From Clostridia bacterium (GTDB lineage: Bacteria; Bacillota; Clostridia; Oscillospirales; Acutalibacteraceae): a DNA stretch of 6,520 nt. Positions 1 through 6,283 of the stretch are shown one piece after another. The DNA is taken from assembly GCA_017559885.1 (NCBI GenBank), contig JAFYQN010000060.1, positions 1 to 6,520 on the forward strand, written 5' to 3'. The position numbers and the translations under genes were made by a program. Position 1 is the first letter of the stretch. The number at the start of each line of letters is the position of its first letter. The notes beneath the pieces were generated by a model. The model was not told the DNA's origin and did no database searches. It was given only the letters and a program-made list of their open reading frames with translations.

Positions 1-19
1 ACCACAATTTTATGCACAA

Positions 20-53
20 AAAACGAGCAAGTTGTTAATAACTTGCTCGTTTT
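20..53 (-). terminator. Intrinsic terminator of the NSS transporter gene
   Basis: An 11-bp perfect stem (ACGAGCAAGTT at 23-33 against AACTTGCTCGT at 40-50, loop 34-39) extends by A:T pairs to 20-53. Read on the minus strand it is followed by a run of T (complement of the A run at 18-23). It starts 6 bases past the transporter stop codon, the expected place for a Rho-independent terminator. The A/T flanks are nearly symmetrical, so it could also stop transcription arriving from the left on the plus strand. Confidence 0.9.
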
Positions 54-58
54 ATTCA

Positions 59-1510
59 TTATCCCAAAAACTTAAATGCGCCAAGCGACTGAAGTATTAG
101 CAATATCATAACTACAGGAGCTGCATATTTTATCATAAACGCGTATAATTTCTTTCTTCCAAACTTTACTCCCTCGGTTTCGACCTCATCTATAACCCAC
201 TTTGGTTTAACAACCCAACCAATAAGGATGCAGGTTAAAAGCGAAATTATTGGCATTAACAAATAGTTGCTAATGTAATCGAGAATATCTAAAAGATTAT
301 GGCTTGCTTCTTTTGCCGTTATAGCGTCATCATTTGGTAATACAACTTTAATAAATCCCAAAACATCGGTAAATCCTAAACAAACGATTATTGCCGCCAC
401 CAACGCTATTGCTGATATTATTAAACAAATCTTTTTTCGGTTGATTTTAAAGGTTTCTGCGCAACTACCTACGATAGCTTCTAAAATCGATACACTTGAG
501 GTAAGCGCCGCAAAAGCAACCATTACAAAGAACAGAGGCGCTATTATTTTCCCTATCGCTCCCATTTTTTCAAAAATTTGTGGAAGTATTATAAATATAA
601 CCCCAGGTCCGCCTTTTGTCATTATTTTGGTGGTTTCAAGACTAAATATATATGTTGCAGGCACCACCATCATACCTGCAAGAAAAGCAACCAAAGTATC
701 AAATATTTCTATCTGTTTTACAGATTTACCAAGGTCAACATCCTTTTTAACGTATGAACCATAGGTTATCATAATCCCCATAGCAACCGACAACGAGAAA
801 AACAACTGACTCATCGCGTCAAGCACCAACTGCATTATTGTTGCAATGGTAAACTTTTTGCCTTCGGCATCGGTAAGTCTTGGAGTAACGTAATGCAAAA
901 AACCTTTCCAACCGGTTCTTCCCGTTGTTTCGTCTTTTGCAAACAAAACAAACAACGCAATTCCTATAATCATTACAAAAAGTACCGGCATTATAATTTT
1001 TGAAAAACGTTCTATCCCCTTTTCAACACCACAAAAAACTATAAACGCGGTTATCGCAAGGAAAATAAGCATCCAAAAAATTGGGGGAGCTTTCGAACTT
1101 GTAAATGCAGTAAAAAACTCTCCGTTACCATCGGCAGCAGCAGAAAGGTTAGTTGTAGATGCAAAGATATATTTTAGTATCCAACCACCAATAACAACAT
1201 AATAAGTAATTATGATTGAAGGTACCACAAAGGTAAGTTTGCCTAAAAAATTCCACTTGGGATTGATTGTCTTATACGCGTCGAGCGAACTTTTACCTGT
1301 TTTTCTACCGATAGCAATATCGGTCATTAACAGCGAAAAACCAAAGGTTAAAACAAGACCTAAATAAACAAGCAAAAACAAACCGCCGCCGTATTTACTT
1401 GCAAGGGTTGGAAATCGCCAAAGGTTGCCAAGACCAACCGCGCTACCTGCGGCCGCAAGTACAAAACCTATGCCGCCGCTAAAACTACTCTTTTTAGTTT
1501 GAGTTGACAT
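59..1510 (-). CDS. Sodium-dependent amino-acid transporter, NSS (SNF) family
   Basis: A 483-residue integral membrane protein of the neurotransmitter:sodium symporter family (LeuT, MhsT, TnaT relatives), which use the sodium gradient to import amino acids. TM1 (about 13-35) carries the unwound signature GLGNLWRFP at 26-34, with Asn29 and Arg32 matching the LeuT Na+/substrate and extracellular-gate residues, followed by KYGGG. TM3 has Tyr103/Tyr104 in the position of the substrate-binding tyrosine. TM6 (about 230-253) contains FFSLSVAMGIMITYGSYVKKD, and TM8 contains LTSS at 336-339, the family's Na2-site serines. The length is normal for bacterial members (about 450-510) and about eleven or twelve hydrophobic segments are visible. 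The ATG at 1510 is preceded by AGGAG (1520-1524) at 9-base spacing. It has its own predicted promoter. The substrate cannot be read from sequence; bacterial members mostly take neutral or aromatic amino acids. The adjacent decarboxylase gene makes a linked substrate possible, but that is inference. Confidence 0.93.
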   Translation of the reverse strand: MSTQTKKSSFSGGIGFVLAAAGSAVGLGNLWRFPTLASKYGGGLFLLVYLGLVLTFGFSLLMTDIAIGRKTGKSSLDAYKTINPKWNFLGKLTFVVPSIIITYYVVIGGWILKYIFASTTNLSAAADGNGEFFTAFTSSKAPPIFWMLIFLAITAFIVFCGVEKGIERFSKIIMPVLFVMIIGIALFVLFAKDETTGRTGWKGFLHYVTPRLTDAEGKKFTIATIMQLVLDAMSQLFFSLSVAMGIMITYGSYVKKDVDLGKSVKQIEIFDTLVAFLAGMMVVPATYIFSLETTKIMTKGGPGVIFIILPQIFEKMGAIGKIIAPLFFVMVAFAALTSSVSILEAIVGSCAETFKINRKKICLIISAIALVAAIIVCLGFTDVLGFIKVVLPNDDAITAKEASHNLLDILDYISNYLLMPIISLLTCILIGWVVKPKWVIDEVETEGVKFGRKKLYAFMIKYAAPVVMILLILQSLGAFKFLG

Positions 1511-1527
1511 ATTTAAAAACTCCTAAA

Positions 1528-1563
1528 ATAAAATAACCATTGTAAAGACAATGGTTATTTTAT
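1528..1563 (-). terminator. Terminator-like hairpin between decarboxylase and transporter genes
   Basis: A perfect 15-bp inverted repeat (1528-1542 against 1549-1563, six-base loop 1543-1548) lies 29 bases past the decarboxylase stop codon. On the minus strand the right arm ends in TTATTTTAT and continues into TTT, giving a U-rich tail, so it fits an intrinsic terminator for the upstream scfA-scfB-decarboxylase transcript. The stem is A/T-rich at its base and G/C only in the middle, so termination may be partial. The transporter Shine-Dalgarno AGGAG begins only three bases beyond the stem, and the -10 box of a predicted promoter lies inside one arm (see the promoter entry). Confidence 0.75.
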
Positions 1564-1585
1564 CACTTTAATGCGTTAAATGCAA
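1557..1585 (-). promoter_or_regulatory. Predicted sigma-A promoter of the NSS transporter gene
   Basis: On the minus strand TTGCAT (1585-1580) is separated by exactly 17 bases from TAAAAT (1562-1557). This is close to the TTGACA/TATAAT consensus, and no other room for a promoter exists between the hairpin and the gene. The start point would fall near 1550, inside the hairpin, so the transporter mRNA would lack most of the 5' arm and escape the terminator. Prediction from pattern only. Confidence 0.6.
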
Positions 1586-1592
1586 CATTTTT

Positions 1593-2927
1593 TTATTTTA
1601 CTACAATCCACTCGTCAATATCATAGTATTTGAAGCACTGTATCGCATCCTCATCTATTTGTTCTCCCGGCAATACTATGGGTATTGCAGGCGGACACGC
1701 GACGTCTGTGGATGCCGAGATGCAACCTATACAGTCATTAACGTTCTTCTTTTCTTTTGTGGCGTAAATTGCTTGATTTAAAGATAACTGCCGTTTTTTT
1801 ATGCTTGGTGTTGGGGGATGTTGCTTGATTATATCCTTCTTTACAACAGAAAGCAATGCGCTCTCTAATTTGCAAAGGTCTTCTTCGTTTTCGGGCGAAA
1901 GCATAAAAACAATATAATCAGGGTCGCAAAATTCACAAACTATCTTTTGACTTAACAGCGTTTGCGATAGTTCGTATCCGCTATAACCGTAACTTTTTGC
2001 GCAAACGGTAATTTTTAACACCTCATCGCCGCAAAGACAATATCCACCTTTTAAAAGGTTTGATTTGGTTGTGTTTACCTTTTTAATAAGGTTGGCAAGT
2101 TTTTGGCAATAGCCATCCGAAATATAGCGATTTACCGCATCTAAAGACTGCATAATTAAATATGATGGACTGGTAGAAGCAAATAAACTTAAAGCGCTTT
2201 GCGCATTTTGAGCTAAAAAGGTTGGCGCGCATTTGCCCACGTGCAGATAGGCGCCACCCGTAAGTGACGGTAAGGTTTTGTGGGCAGAATCGCAACACAT
2301 ATCTGCGCCCAAACTAATCGGGTGTTTATCTTCGGGCAAAAACTTTAAATATGCGCCGTGAGCATTATCTACAACAAGCAACACACCATATTTTTTGCAA
2401 ACGCGACTTAAATTTTTTATATCGGTTAGGTTACCAAGATAATCGGGGCTGGTTATATATACCGCGGTTGGTTTTTGTGATGCGCTTTGTAAATATTCAT
2501 CTAAAAGCTCTGCCGTTATAACACAAGATATAACCGATTGTGACTTGGGTAGTAGCCAATCTACATCTAAATCTAAAATCGCGCAAGCCGTAACAAATGT
2601 TTTGTGCGCATTTCTTGCCGCGGCAATGATAGGTTTTTGTCCGTTTTGCAGGGCGTAGCTTTTTATAAGATGAACCATTGCCCTAATGCAAAGAGACGAC
2701 CCCTCGGTAGAATAAAGGGTTTGCTCGCTACCAAAAAGCCCCGTAGCGTTACGTTGACTTTCGGCAATTATTCCGCTCGCGTTATACAACACGTCAGCGC
2801 CGTCGATTTCTGTAATATCAAACTTTTCAAAGCCTACGAAATCTTTTCCCTTGTGCCCCGGCATATGTAGGCGCGTCACACCACTATTAGCATAGTTTTT
2901 TACAAAATCTACTATCGGAGTTTTCAT
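1593..2927 (-). CDS. Orn/Lys/Arg decarboxylase-family PLP enzyme (fold type I)
   Basis: A 444-residue cytosolic protein resembling the short Firmicutes Orn/Lys/Arg decarboxylases (YaaO/SpeA type, about 470-490 residues), which remove CO2 from a basic amino acid to make agmatine, cadaverine or putrescine. The N-terminus has the family signature MPGHKG (22-27). STEGSS (73-78) fits the phosphate-binding loop, and the His of RNAHKT (His108) the residue stacked on the cofactor ring. DNAHGAY (187-193) supplies the Asp that pairs with the pyridine nitrogen, and SAHKT (214-218) carries the Schiff-base Lys217. The C-terminal CPPAIPIVLPGE (411-422) matches the small-domain motif. The substrate is not determinable here; arginine is the commonest for this subgroup. 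The protein has about 18 cysteines, unusually many for a cytosolic enzyme. Its ATG overlaps the maturase stop by one base (TAATG), with GGAG upstream inside the maturase, so the two are very likely translationally coupled. It is slightly shorter than usual, but no core motif is missing. Confidence 0.9.
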   Translation of the reverse strand: MKTPIVDFVKNYANSGVTRLHMPGHKGKDFVGFEKFDITEIDGADVLYNASGIIAESQRNATGLFGSEQTLYSTEGSSLCIRAMVHLIKSYALQNGQKPIIAAARNAHKTFVTACAILDLDVDWLLPKSQSVISCVITAELLDEYLQSASQKPTAVYITSPDYLGNLTDIKNLSRVCKKYGVLLVVDNAHGAYLKFLPEDKHPISLGADMCCDSAHKTLPSLTGGAYLHVGKCAPTFLAQNAQSALSLFASTSPSYLIMQSLDAVNRYISDGYCQKLANLIKKVNTTKSNLLKGGYCLCGDEVLKITVCAKSYGYSGYELSQTLLSQKIVCEFCDPDYIVFMLSPENEEDLCKLESALLSVVKKDIIKQHPPTPSIKKRQLSLNQAIYATKEKKNVNDCIGCISASTDVACPPAIPIVLPGEQIDEDAIQCFKYYDIDEWIVVK

Positions 2928-4300
2928 TATTGTTCTCCGATGGTTTTTGCTGCCTCAAGCATAATGGCGCATTCCATTCTCTTGCGAAAGAGCTCACAAC
3001 CATACTTGTAAATGCCATTTACTGAGCCTGTTGCATGGTAAGCGTTTGCGGCGCAACCGCCTGAGCAATATAGTTTTGCCCAACAATCCTTGCACTCTGG
3101 TCTGGTGTACACGTTGCAAGCGGCAAATTCGTCTTGAATAGCGGTGTTATCTACGCCTGTCCAAATATTACCTAGCTTGAACTTCTCGTCGCCAACAAAC
3201 TGATGGCAAGGATAAAGGTCGCCCCACGGGGTTACAGCCATGTACTCGGTACCGGAACCGCAACCCGATATTCTCTTATAGATACAAGGACCACTTTTAA
3301 GGTCAAGCATGTAATGATAAAAGGTAAATGGTTTGCCCTCTTGATGTTTTTTAAGCATCAATTCTGCAAGTTCCTCGTACTGTTTTAAAACTATTGGCAA
3401 ATCCTCTTGTGTCAAAGCCGAAGCGTCATCATCTGCGCAAACTACAGGCTCCATGCTAAGCTCGGTAAAGCCGAGATTAAGCATTTCTTTTATATCGTTT
3501 AAAAAGTCTGGGTTTGCGTGGGTAAAGGTGCCGCGCATATAGTAATTTTTGTTACCGCGCTTCTGTACAAAGCGTTGAAATTTAGGAACTATTTTTTCCC
3601 AACTGCCGTTTCCTGCAAAATCTACACGATAACGGTCATGAACTTCTTTTCTGCCATCAAGACTAAGTACAACGTTGCTCATCTCGCGATTGGCAAAATC
3701 AATTACATCATCATCAACCAAGATGCCATTTGTAGTGAGTGTAAAACGGAAATTCTTTCCCGCGGGCTTTTCTATTTCGCGAGCGTAAGCAACTAATTCT
3801 TTTATCATGTCAAAATTCATTAGTGGCTCGCCACCAAAAAAGTCAACCTCTAGATTTGTGCGACCCTTGGAATTTTCAACCAAGAAATCAAGCGCGCGTT
3901 TGGCGGTTTCCAAGCTCATTATAGCGCGTTCACCGTGATACTTACCCTGACTTGCAAAGCAGTATTCGCAGTTGAGGTTGCAGGTGTGGGCAACGTGTAG
4001 ACAAAGAGCCTTTATAACGCCTGCGCTCTTTTTCTTAAGGTCACCTGCCATTACTTCAAAAGTGTCGGGCACAAAGAGTTTGCCCTGTGACTTTAGTGTT
4101 TCTATATCTTCGCAACAATCGATAACGTCTTGCTCGGTTATGTCGTTGTATTTATTTGTTATTTCGGCAACTATTTGCTCACGGGTGCTGCTCTCGTATT
4201 TTTCGATAATATCATAGGCAACCTCATCCACGAGGTGAACTGAGCCCGAGTATACATCTAAAACGATATTAAGCCCGCCAAGTTTATAGCAATGAATCAT
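2927..4300 (-). CDS. scfB: SCIFF peptide maturase, radical SAM/SPASM thioether-forming enzyme
   Basis: A 457-residue enzyme of the CteB/Tte1186 type, which cleaves S-adenosylmethionine to start thioether cross-links in the SCIFF precursor. Residues 1 to about 80 look like the RiPP recognition element that grips the leader (MIHCYKLGGLNIVLDVYSGS, family-typical). The radical SAM core starts near 97, with the 4Fe-4S motif CNLNCEYC (Cys107, Cys111, Cys114) and GGEP (156-159) for SAM binding. The SPASM region shows the seven-cysteine pattern: Cys347-X12-Gly-X4-Cys365, then Cys403-X2-Cys406-X5-Cys412-X3-Cys416, and Cys435, plus Cys339 and Cys395. These would hold two auxiliary iron-sulfur clusters. 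The length is normal for the family (about 450). AGGAAGG at 4309-4315 sits 8 bases before the ATG, directly after a terminator that separates it from the precursor gene. No separate promoter fits in between, so expression depends on readthrough from scfA. The enzyme appears intact. Confidence 0.96.
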   Translation of the reverse strand: MIHCYKLGGLNIVLDVYSGSVHLVDEVAYDIIEKYESSTREQIVAEITNKYNDITEQDVIDCCEDIETLKSQGKLFVPDTFEVMAGDLKKKSAGVIKALCLHVAHTCNLNCEYCFASQGKYHGERAIMSLETAKRALDFLVENSKGRTNLEVDFFGGEPLMNFDMIKELVAYAREIEKPAGKNFRFTLTTNGILVDDDVIDFANREMSNVVLSLDGRKEVHDRYRVDFAGNGSWEKIVPKFQRFVQKRGNKNYYMRGTFTHANPDFLNDIKEMLNLGFTELSMEPVVCADDDASALTQEDLPIVLKQYEELAELMLKKHQEGKPFTFYHYMLDLKSGPCIYKRISGCGSGTEYMAVTPWGDLYPCHQFVGDEKFKLGNIWTGVDNTAIQDEFAACNVYTRPECKDCWAKLYCSGGCAANAYHATGSVNGIYKYGCELFRKRMECAIMLEAAKTIGEQ

Positions 4301-4317
4301 TTTTTATACCTTCCTAC

Positions 4318-4346
4318 AAAAAATGCCGCCATATCGGCGGCACTTT
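4318..4346 (-). terminator. Intrinsic terminator/attenuator between scfA and scfB
   Basis: A G/C-rich stem TGCCGCC/GGCGGCA (4324-4330 against 4336-4342, five-base loop) is followed on the minus strand by six T (complement of 4318-4323). The A tract at 4344-4346 can pair with those T, extending the stem. It lies 13-17 bases past the scfA stop and two bases ahead of the scfB ribosome binding site, so it should end most scfA transcripts and let a fraction read into scfB. This gives an excess of substrate peptide over enzyme, a common RiPP arrangement. Confidence 0.9.
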
Positions 4347-4359
4347 GCTTGTTTTTAAA

Positions 4360-4509
4360 TTATTTTGTTTCTTTGTTTTCGCATTCCTGGTTTGCAATAC
4401 CGCAAGAGGTTTTGCAAGCAGACTGGCAAGAAGTTTGGCATTCGCCGCAACCGCCGTTTTTAGCGCTTTCACAAAGGTTTTTTGTTTCAAGTGTTTGAAT
4501 ACGTTTCAT
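4360..4509 (-). CDS. scfA: SCIFF ranthipeptide precursor (six-cysteine peptide family), 49 aa
   Basis: A short gene that a length cutoff would miss. The start at 4509 is backed by a strong GGAGGG (4517-4522) and a promoter just upstream. The peptide begins MKRIQTLETKNL, the conserved SCIFF leader start, and its core has GGCGECQTSCQSACKTSC, almost identical to the family consensus. Core cysteines are at 21, 24, 28, 32, 36 and 43, with spacing CX2CX3CX3CX3CX6C. A seventh, Cys13, lies in the leader. In the characterised homologues (CteA of Clostridium thermocellum and the Tte1186 substrate) a thioether joins Cys32 to Thr37; here residue 37 is Gly, so that bond cannot form at the usual side chain. 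The maturase is the next gene, and no dedicated protease or exporter is visible in the window. The biological role of SCIFF peptides is not settled; a signalling role has been proposed. Identification is very secure; the modified product is not predictable. Confidence 0.95.
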   Translation of the reverse strand: MKRIQTLETKNLCESAKNGGCGECQTSCQSACKTSCGIANQECENKETK

Positions 4510-4516
4510 TATATTT

Positions 4517-4522
4517 CCCTCC
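4517..4522 (-). promoter_or_regulatory. Strong Shine-Dalgarno of scfA
   Basis: GGAGGG on the minus strand, seven bases before the scfA ATG. It is a near-perfect anti-16S match and supports a 49-residue gene being translated here, and at a high rate. Confidence 0.85.
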
Positions 4523-4541
4523 AAAGAGATTATTTTTTATC

Positions 4542-4570
4542 ATTATATCACGCTATTTTTAAAAAATCAA
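4542..4570 (-). promoter_or_regulatory. Predicted sigma-A promoter with extended -10 for scfA
   Basis: On the minus strand TTGATT (4570-4565), a 17-base spacer and a perfect TATAAT (4547-4542), preceded by TG one base upstream (extended -10). Transcription would start near 4535, leaving a leader of about 25 bases containing the strong Shine-Dalgarno. It begins 14 bases after the parB stop codon. No convincing terminator separates parB from it, so scfA may also receive readthrough from soj-spo0J. Confidence 0.75.
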
Positions 4571-4583
4571 GATATATGTAGAT

Positions 4584-5432
4584 TTATTCCTCTACTAATT
4601 TTTTAGCAAAATCTGCAAGCTCCTCATCACTGTAAAATTCTATTGTGATGGTACCTTTGCCTTTGCCCTTTGGCTTTATGTCAACCTTTCTGCCAAGTTC
4701 ATTTTTAAGTGAGATTTCTACCTCGCTATAAAAATTATTTTTGGCGGTTTGGGTAGTCGCCTTTTTAGTTTTGGCTGTTTGTTTTGTCATGGCCTCAAGT
4801 TCGCGAACAGAGGCGCCCGCAAGCGCCGCTTTTAGCATCTCTGCGGCAAGCTCTTTTGTTTCAGCGGCAAGAATTGCTCGTGCATGACCTGCGGTGATTT
4901 CACCGTTTTTAAGCGCTTCGAGCGCCTGTTCATCAAGATTTAAAAGACGCAACGCATTTGTAACGGCGCTTCGCGATTTGCCAACGCTTTCGGCAACCTG
5001 TTCTTGAGTAAGACCGTAACTGTCAATAAGTGTGCGGTAACCTTGAGCTTCTTCAACGGCGTTAAGGTCTTCGCGCTGTAGGTTTTCGATAAGAGCGATT
5101 TCAAAATACTTTTGATCGTCTAGCTCCTTTATCACAACAGGCACTTCGGTAAGGCCTGCTATGCGGCAAGCGCGCCAACGGCGTTCGCCCGCAACTATTT
5201 GATAAACACCATTAGAAGTAGGTCTTACAACGATCGGTTGAATAAGACCGTGTTTTTCGATGCTATCGGCAAGCTCGTTAAGAGCGTCCTCATCAAATGT
5301 GGTTCTTGGTTGATTGCGATTTGGTTCTATTTCGGAAAGACGAAGGGTTACAACGCCTTTTTCGTCGGTTGCGTTTTCGTTAAAGAGCGCTTCAAGTCCG
5401 CGACCGAGACCGCCTTTTTTTGCTGCTGCCAT
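4584..5432 (-). CDS. parB: Chromosome-partitioning protein ParB/Spo0J
   Basis: A 282-residue ParB-family CTPase that loads on parS, spreads as a clamp along neighbouring DNA and recruits condensin and ParA to separate replicated origins. The N-terminal KKGGLGRGLEALF (5-17) is the motif by which ParB stimulates ParA ATPase. The ParB/Srx domain covers about 27-125, with the CTP-binding GERRWRA (82-88) and ENLQREDLN (116-124). A helix-turn-helix for parS recognition lies at about 142-163 (LTQEQVAESVGKSRSAVTNAL), followed by AGHAR (181-185). A Lys/Thr/Ala-rich linker (216-231) leads to the C-terminal dimerisation domain (232-282). The length matches Bacillus Spo0J (282). AGGAGGGG (5440-5447) precedes the ATG by 7 bases and lies inside the end of soj, so the two genes form a tight operon. 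A perfect parS upstream of soj shows that the cognate site is present. In sporulating Firmicutes this protein also relieves Soj's effect on sporulation. Confidence 0.97.
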   Translation of the reverse strand: MAAAKKGGLGRGLEALFNENATDEKGVVTLRLSEIEPNRNQPRTTFDEDALNELADSIEKHGLIQPIVVRPTSNGVYQIVAGERRWRACRIAGLTEVPVVIKELDDQKYFEIALIENLQREDLNAVEEAQGYRTLIDSYGLTQEQVAESVGKSRSAVTNALRLLNLDEQALEALKNGEITAGHARAILAAETKELAAEMLKAALAGASVRELEAMTKQTAKTKKATTQTAKNNFYSEVEISLKNELGRKVDIKPKGKGKGTITIEFYSDEELADFAKKLVEE

Positions 5433-5435
5433 AGT

Positions 5436-6206
5436 TTAACCCCTCCTGTTTCTTTTTAAAAACTCTTTTGCAAGGTCGTTGTACGCAATACAACCCTTTG
5501 CGCGTTTGTCGTAATACTGTATCGGGCAACCGTAACTTGGCGCCTCAGAAAGTCTTACGCCGCGTGGAATAACCGTTTTGTATAGTTTATTGGCAAAAAA
5601 CTTCTTTATTTCGCTTACAACCTGTTGCGTAAGATTAAGTCTGCCGTCAAACATCGTAAGAACTATTCCCTCTATTTCAAGGGTTGGATTATAAAGGCGT
5701 TTTACCTGACGAACCGATGCCATAAGTTGTGAAAGACCTTCAAGCGCAAAATACTCGCACTGAATAGGAACCAACACCGTATCGCCAGCATTGAGTGCGT
5801 TTATGGTAATAAGTCCCAAAGACGGAGGACAGTCGATAAATATGTAATCGTATTTTTCTCTGATTGGCGCTAATGCGTTTTTGAGCGCCGATTCGCGATG
5901 TTCGACCTCGATTAAATCTACCTCTGCGGCGGCAAGGTCCATTGAGGCAGGTATAACGTCTACGTTTTTAAACTGTGTGGTTATTATTGCCGACTCTGCT
6001 TTTGCCGTACCGATAAGAAGTTCGTAGGTGGTGGCGGTAGTTTCTTTTTTGCTTATACCGTAACCACTTGTTGAGTTGCCCTGTGGGTCGGCATCAACAA
6101 GCAAAACTTTTTTACCGGCAAGACCAATACCTGCAACAAGATTTACCGCGGTGGTGGTTTTGCCGACACCACCTTTTTGGTTAACAACAGATATAATTTT
6201 TCCCAA
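5436..6206 (-). CDS. soj: Chromosome-partitioning ATPase ParA/Soj
   Basis: A 256-residue deviant-Walker (MinD/ParA) ATPase that binds DNA nonspecifically as an ATP dimer and is switched off by ParB. With the TTG start chosen here it begins MGKIISVVNQKGGVGKTTT, with the deviant Walker A at 11-18 including signature Lys11 and Lys16. VDADPQGNSTSG (37-48) is the Walker A' region, and YIFIDCPPSLG (121-131) is Walker B. ALEGLSQL and VRLSEAPSYG are further conserved Soj blocks. The start is TTG at 6206-6204: GGAGG (6215-6219) lies 8 bases upstream, the N-terminus then aligns with B. subtilis Soj (MGKII), and the length is family-typical. The in-frame ATG at 6353 would add 49 hydrophobic or meaningless residues and would translate parS (as MFHVKH), so it is not the start. 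The gene is followed by parB after 3 bp. The promoter and a parS lie upstream, implying ParB control of this operon. Confidence 0.95.
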   Translation of the reverse strand: MGKIISVVNQKGGVGKTTTAVNLVAGIGLAGKKVLLVDADPQGNSTSGYGISKKETTATTYELLIGTAKAESAIITTQFKNVDVIPASMDLAAAEVDLIEVEHRESALKNALAPIREKYDYIFIDCPPSLGLITINALNAGDTVLVPIQCEYFALEGLSQLMASVRQVKRLYNPTLEIEGIVLTMFDGRLNLTQQVVSEIKKFFANKLYKTVIPRGVRLSEAPSYGCPIQYYDKRAKGCIAYNDLAKEFLKRNRRG

Positions 6207-6214
6207 AACAATAT

Positions 6215-6219
6215 CCTCC
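6215..6219 (-). promoter_or_regulatory. Ribosome binding site fixing the TTG start of soj
   Basis: GGAGG on the minus strand, 8 bases before TTG at 6206. No ATG lies at a workable distance, and none of the upstream in-frame ATGs has a comparable site. This decides the non-AUG start and a 256-residue Soj. Confidence 0.85.
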
Positions 6220-6283
6220 AACAATATATATGAAAGTAAATTAATTATAAATATATAATATATAAACATAATAACAGTTTTAA

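Noticed and set aside
441..764. Plus-strand open frame of 107 codons
   Set aside because: It is antisense to the NSS transporter, whose motifs are clear throughout; the frame has no recognisable domain and no good ribosome binding site.
2233..2248. CACGTG core resembling parS inside the decarboxylase gene
   Set aside because: Only the central six bases match; the flanks do not form the TGTTTC/GAAACA arms, so ParB binding is not expected.
3518..3796. Plus-strand open frame of 92 codons
   Set aside because: It lies wholly antisense within the radical SAM maturase and has no recognisable features.
4551..4570. T/A-rich inverted repeat after parB as a terminator
   Set aside because: The stem would be only A:T pairs with no G/C core, and it overlaps the scfA -35 region; not a credible terminator.
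4292..4581. Two overlapping plus-strand open frames across the scfA region
   Set aside because: They are antisense to scfA, whose family match, promoter and Shine-Dalgarno are convincing; their residues are a by-product of the cysteine-codon complement.
6244..6272. Second possible soj promoter (TATAAT at 6249-6244)
   Set aside because: The matching -35 position reads TTATGT, a poor hexamer, in a stretch so A/T-rich that TATAAT is expected by chance.
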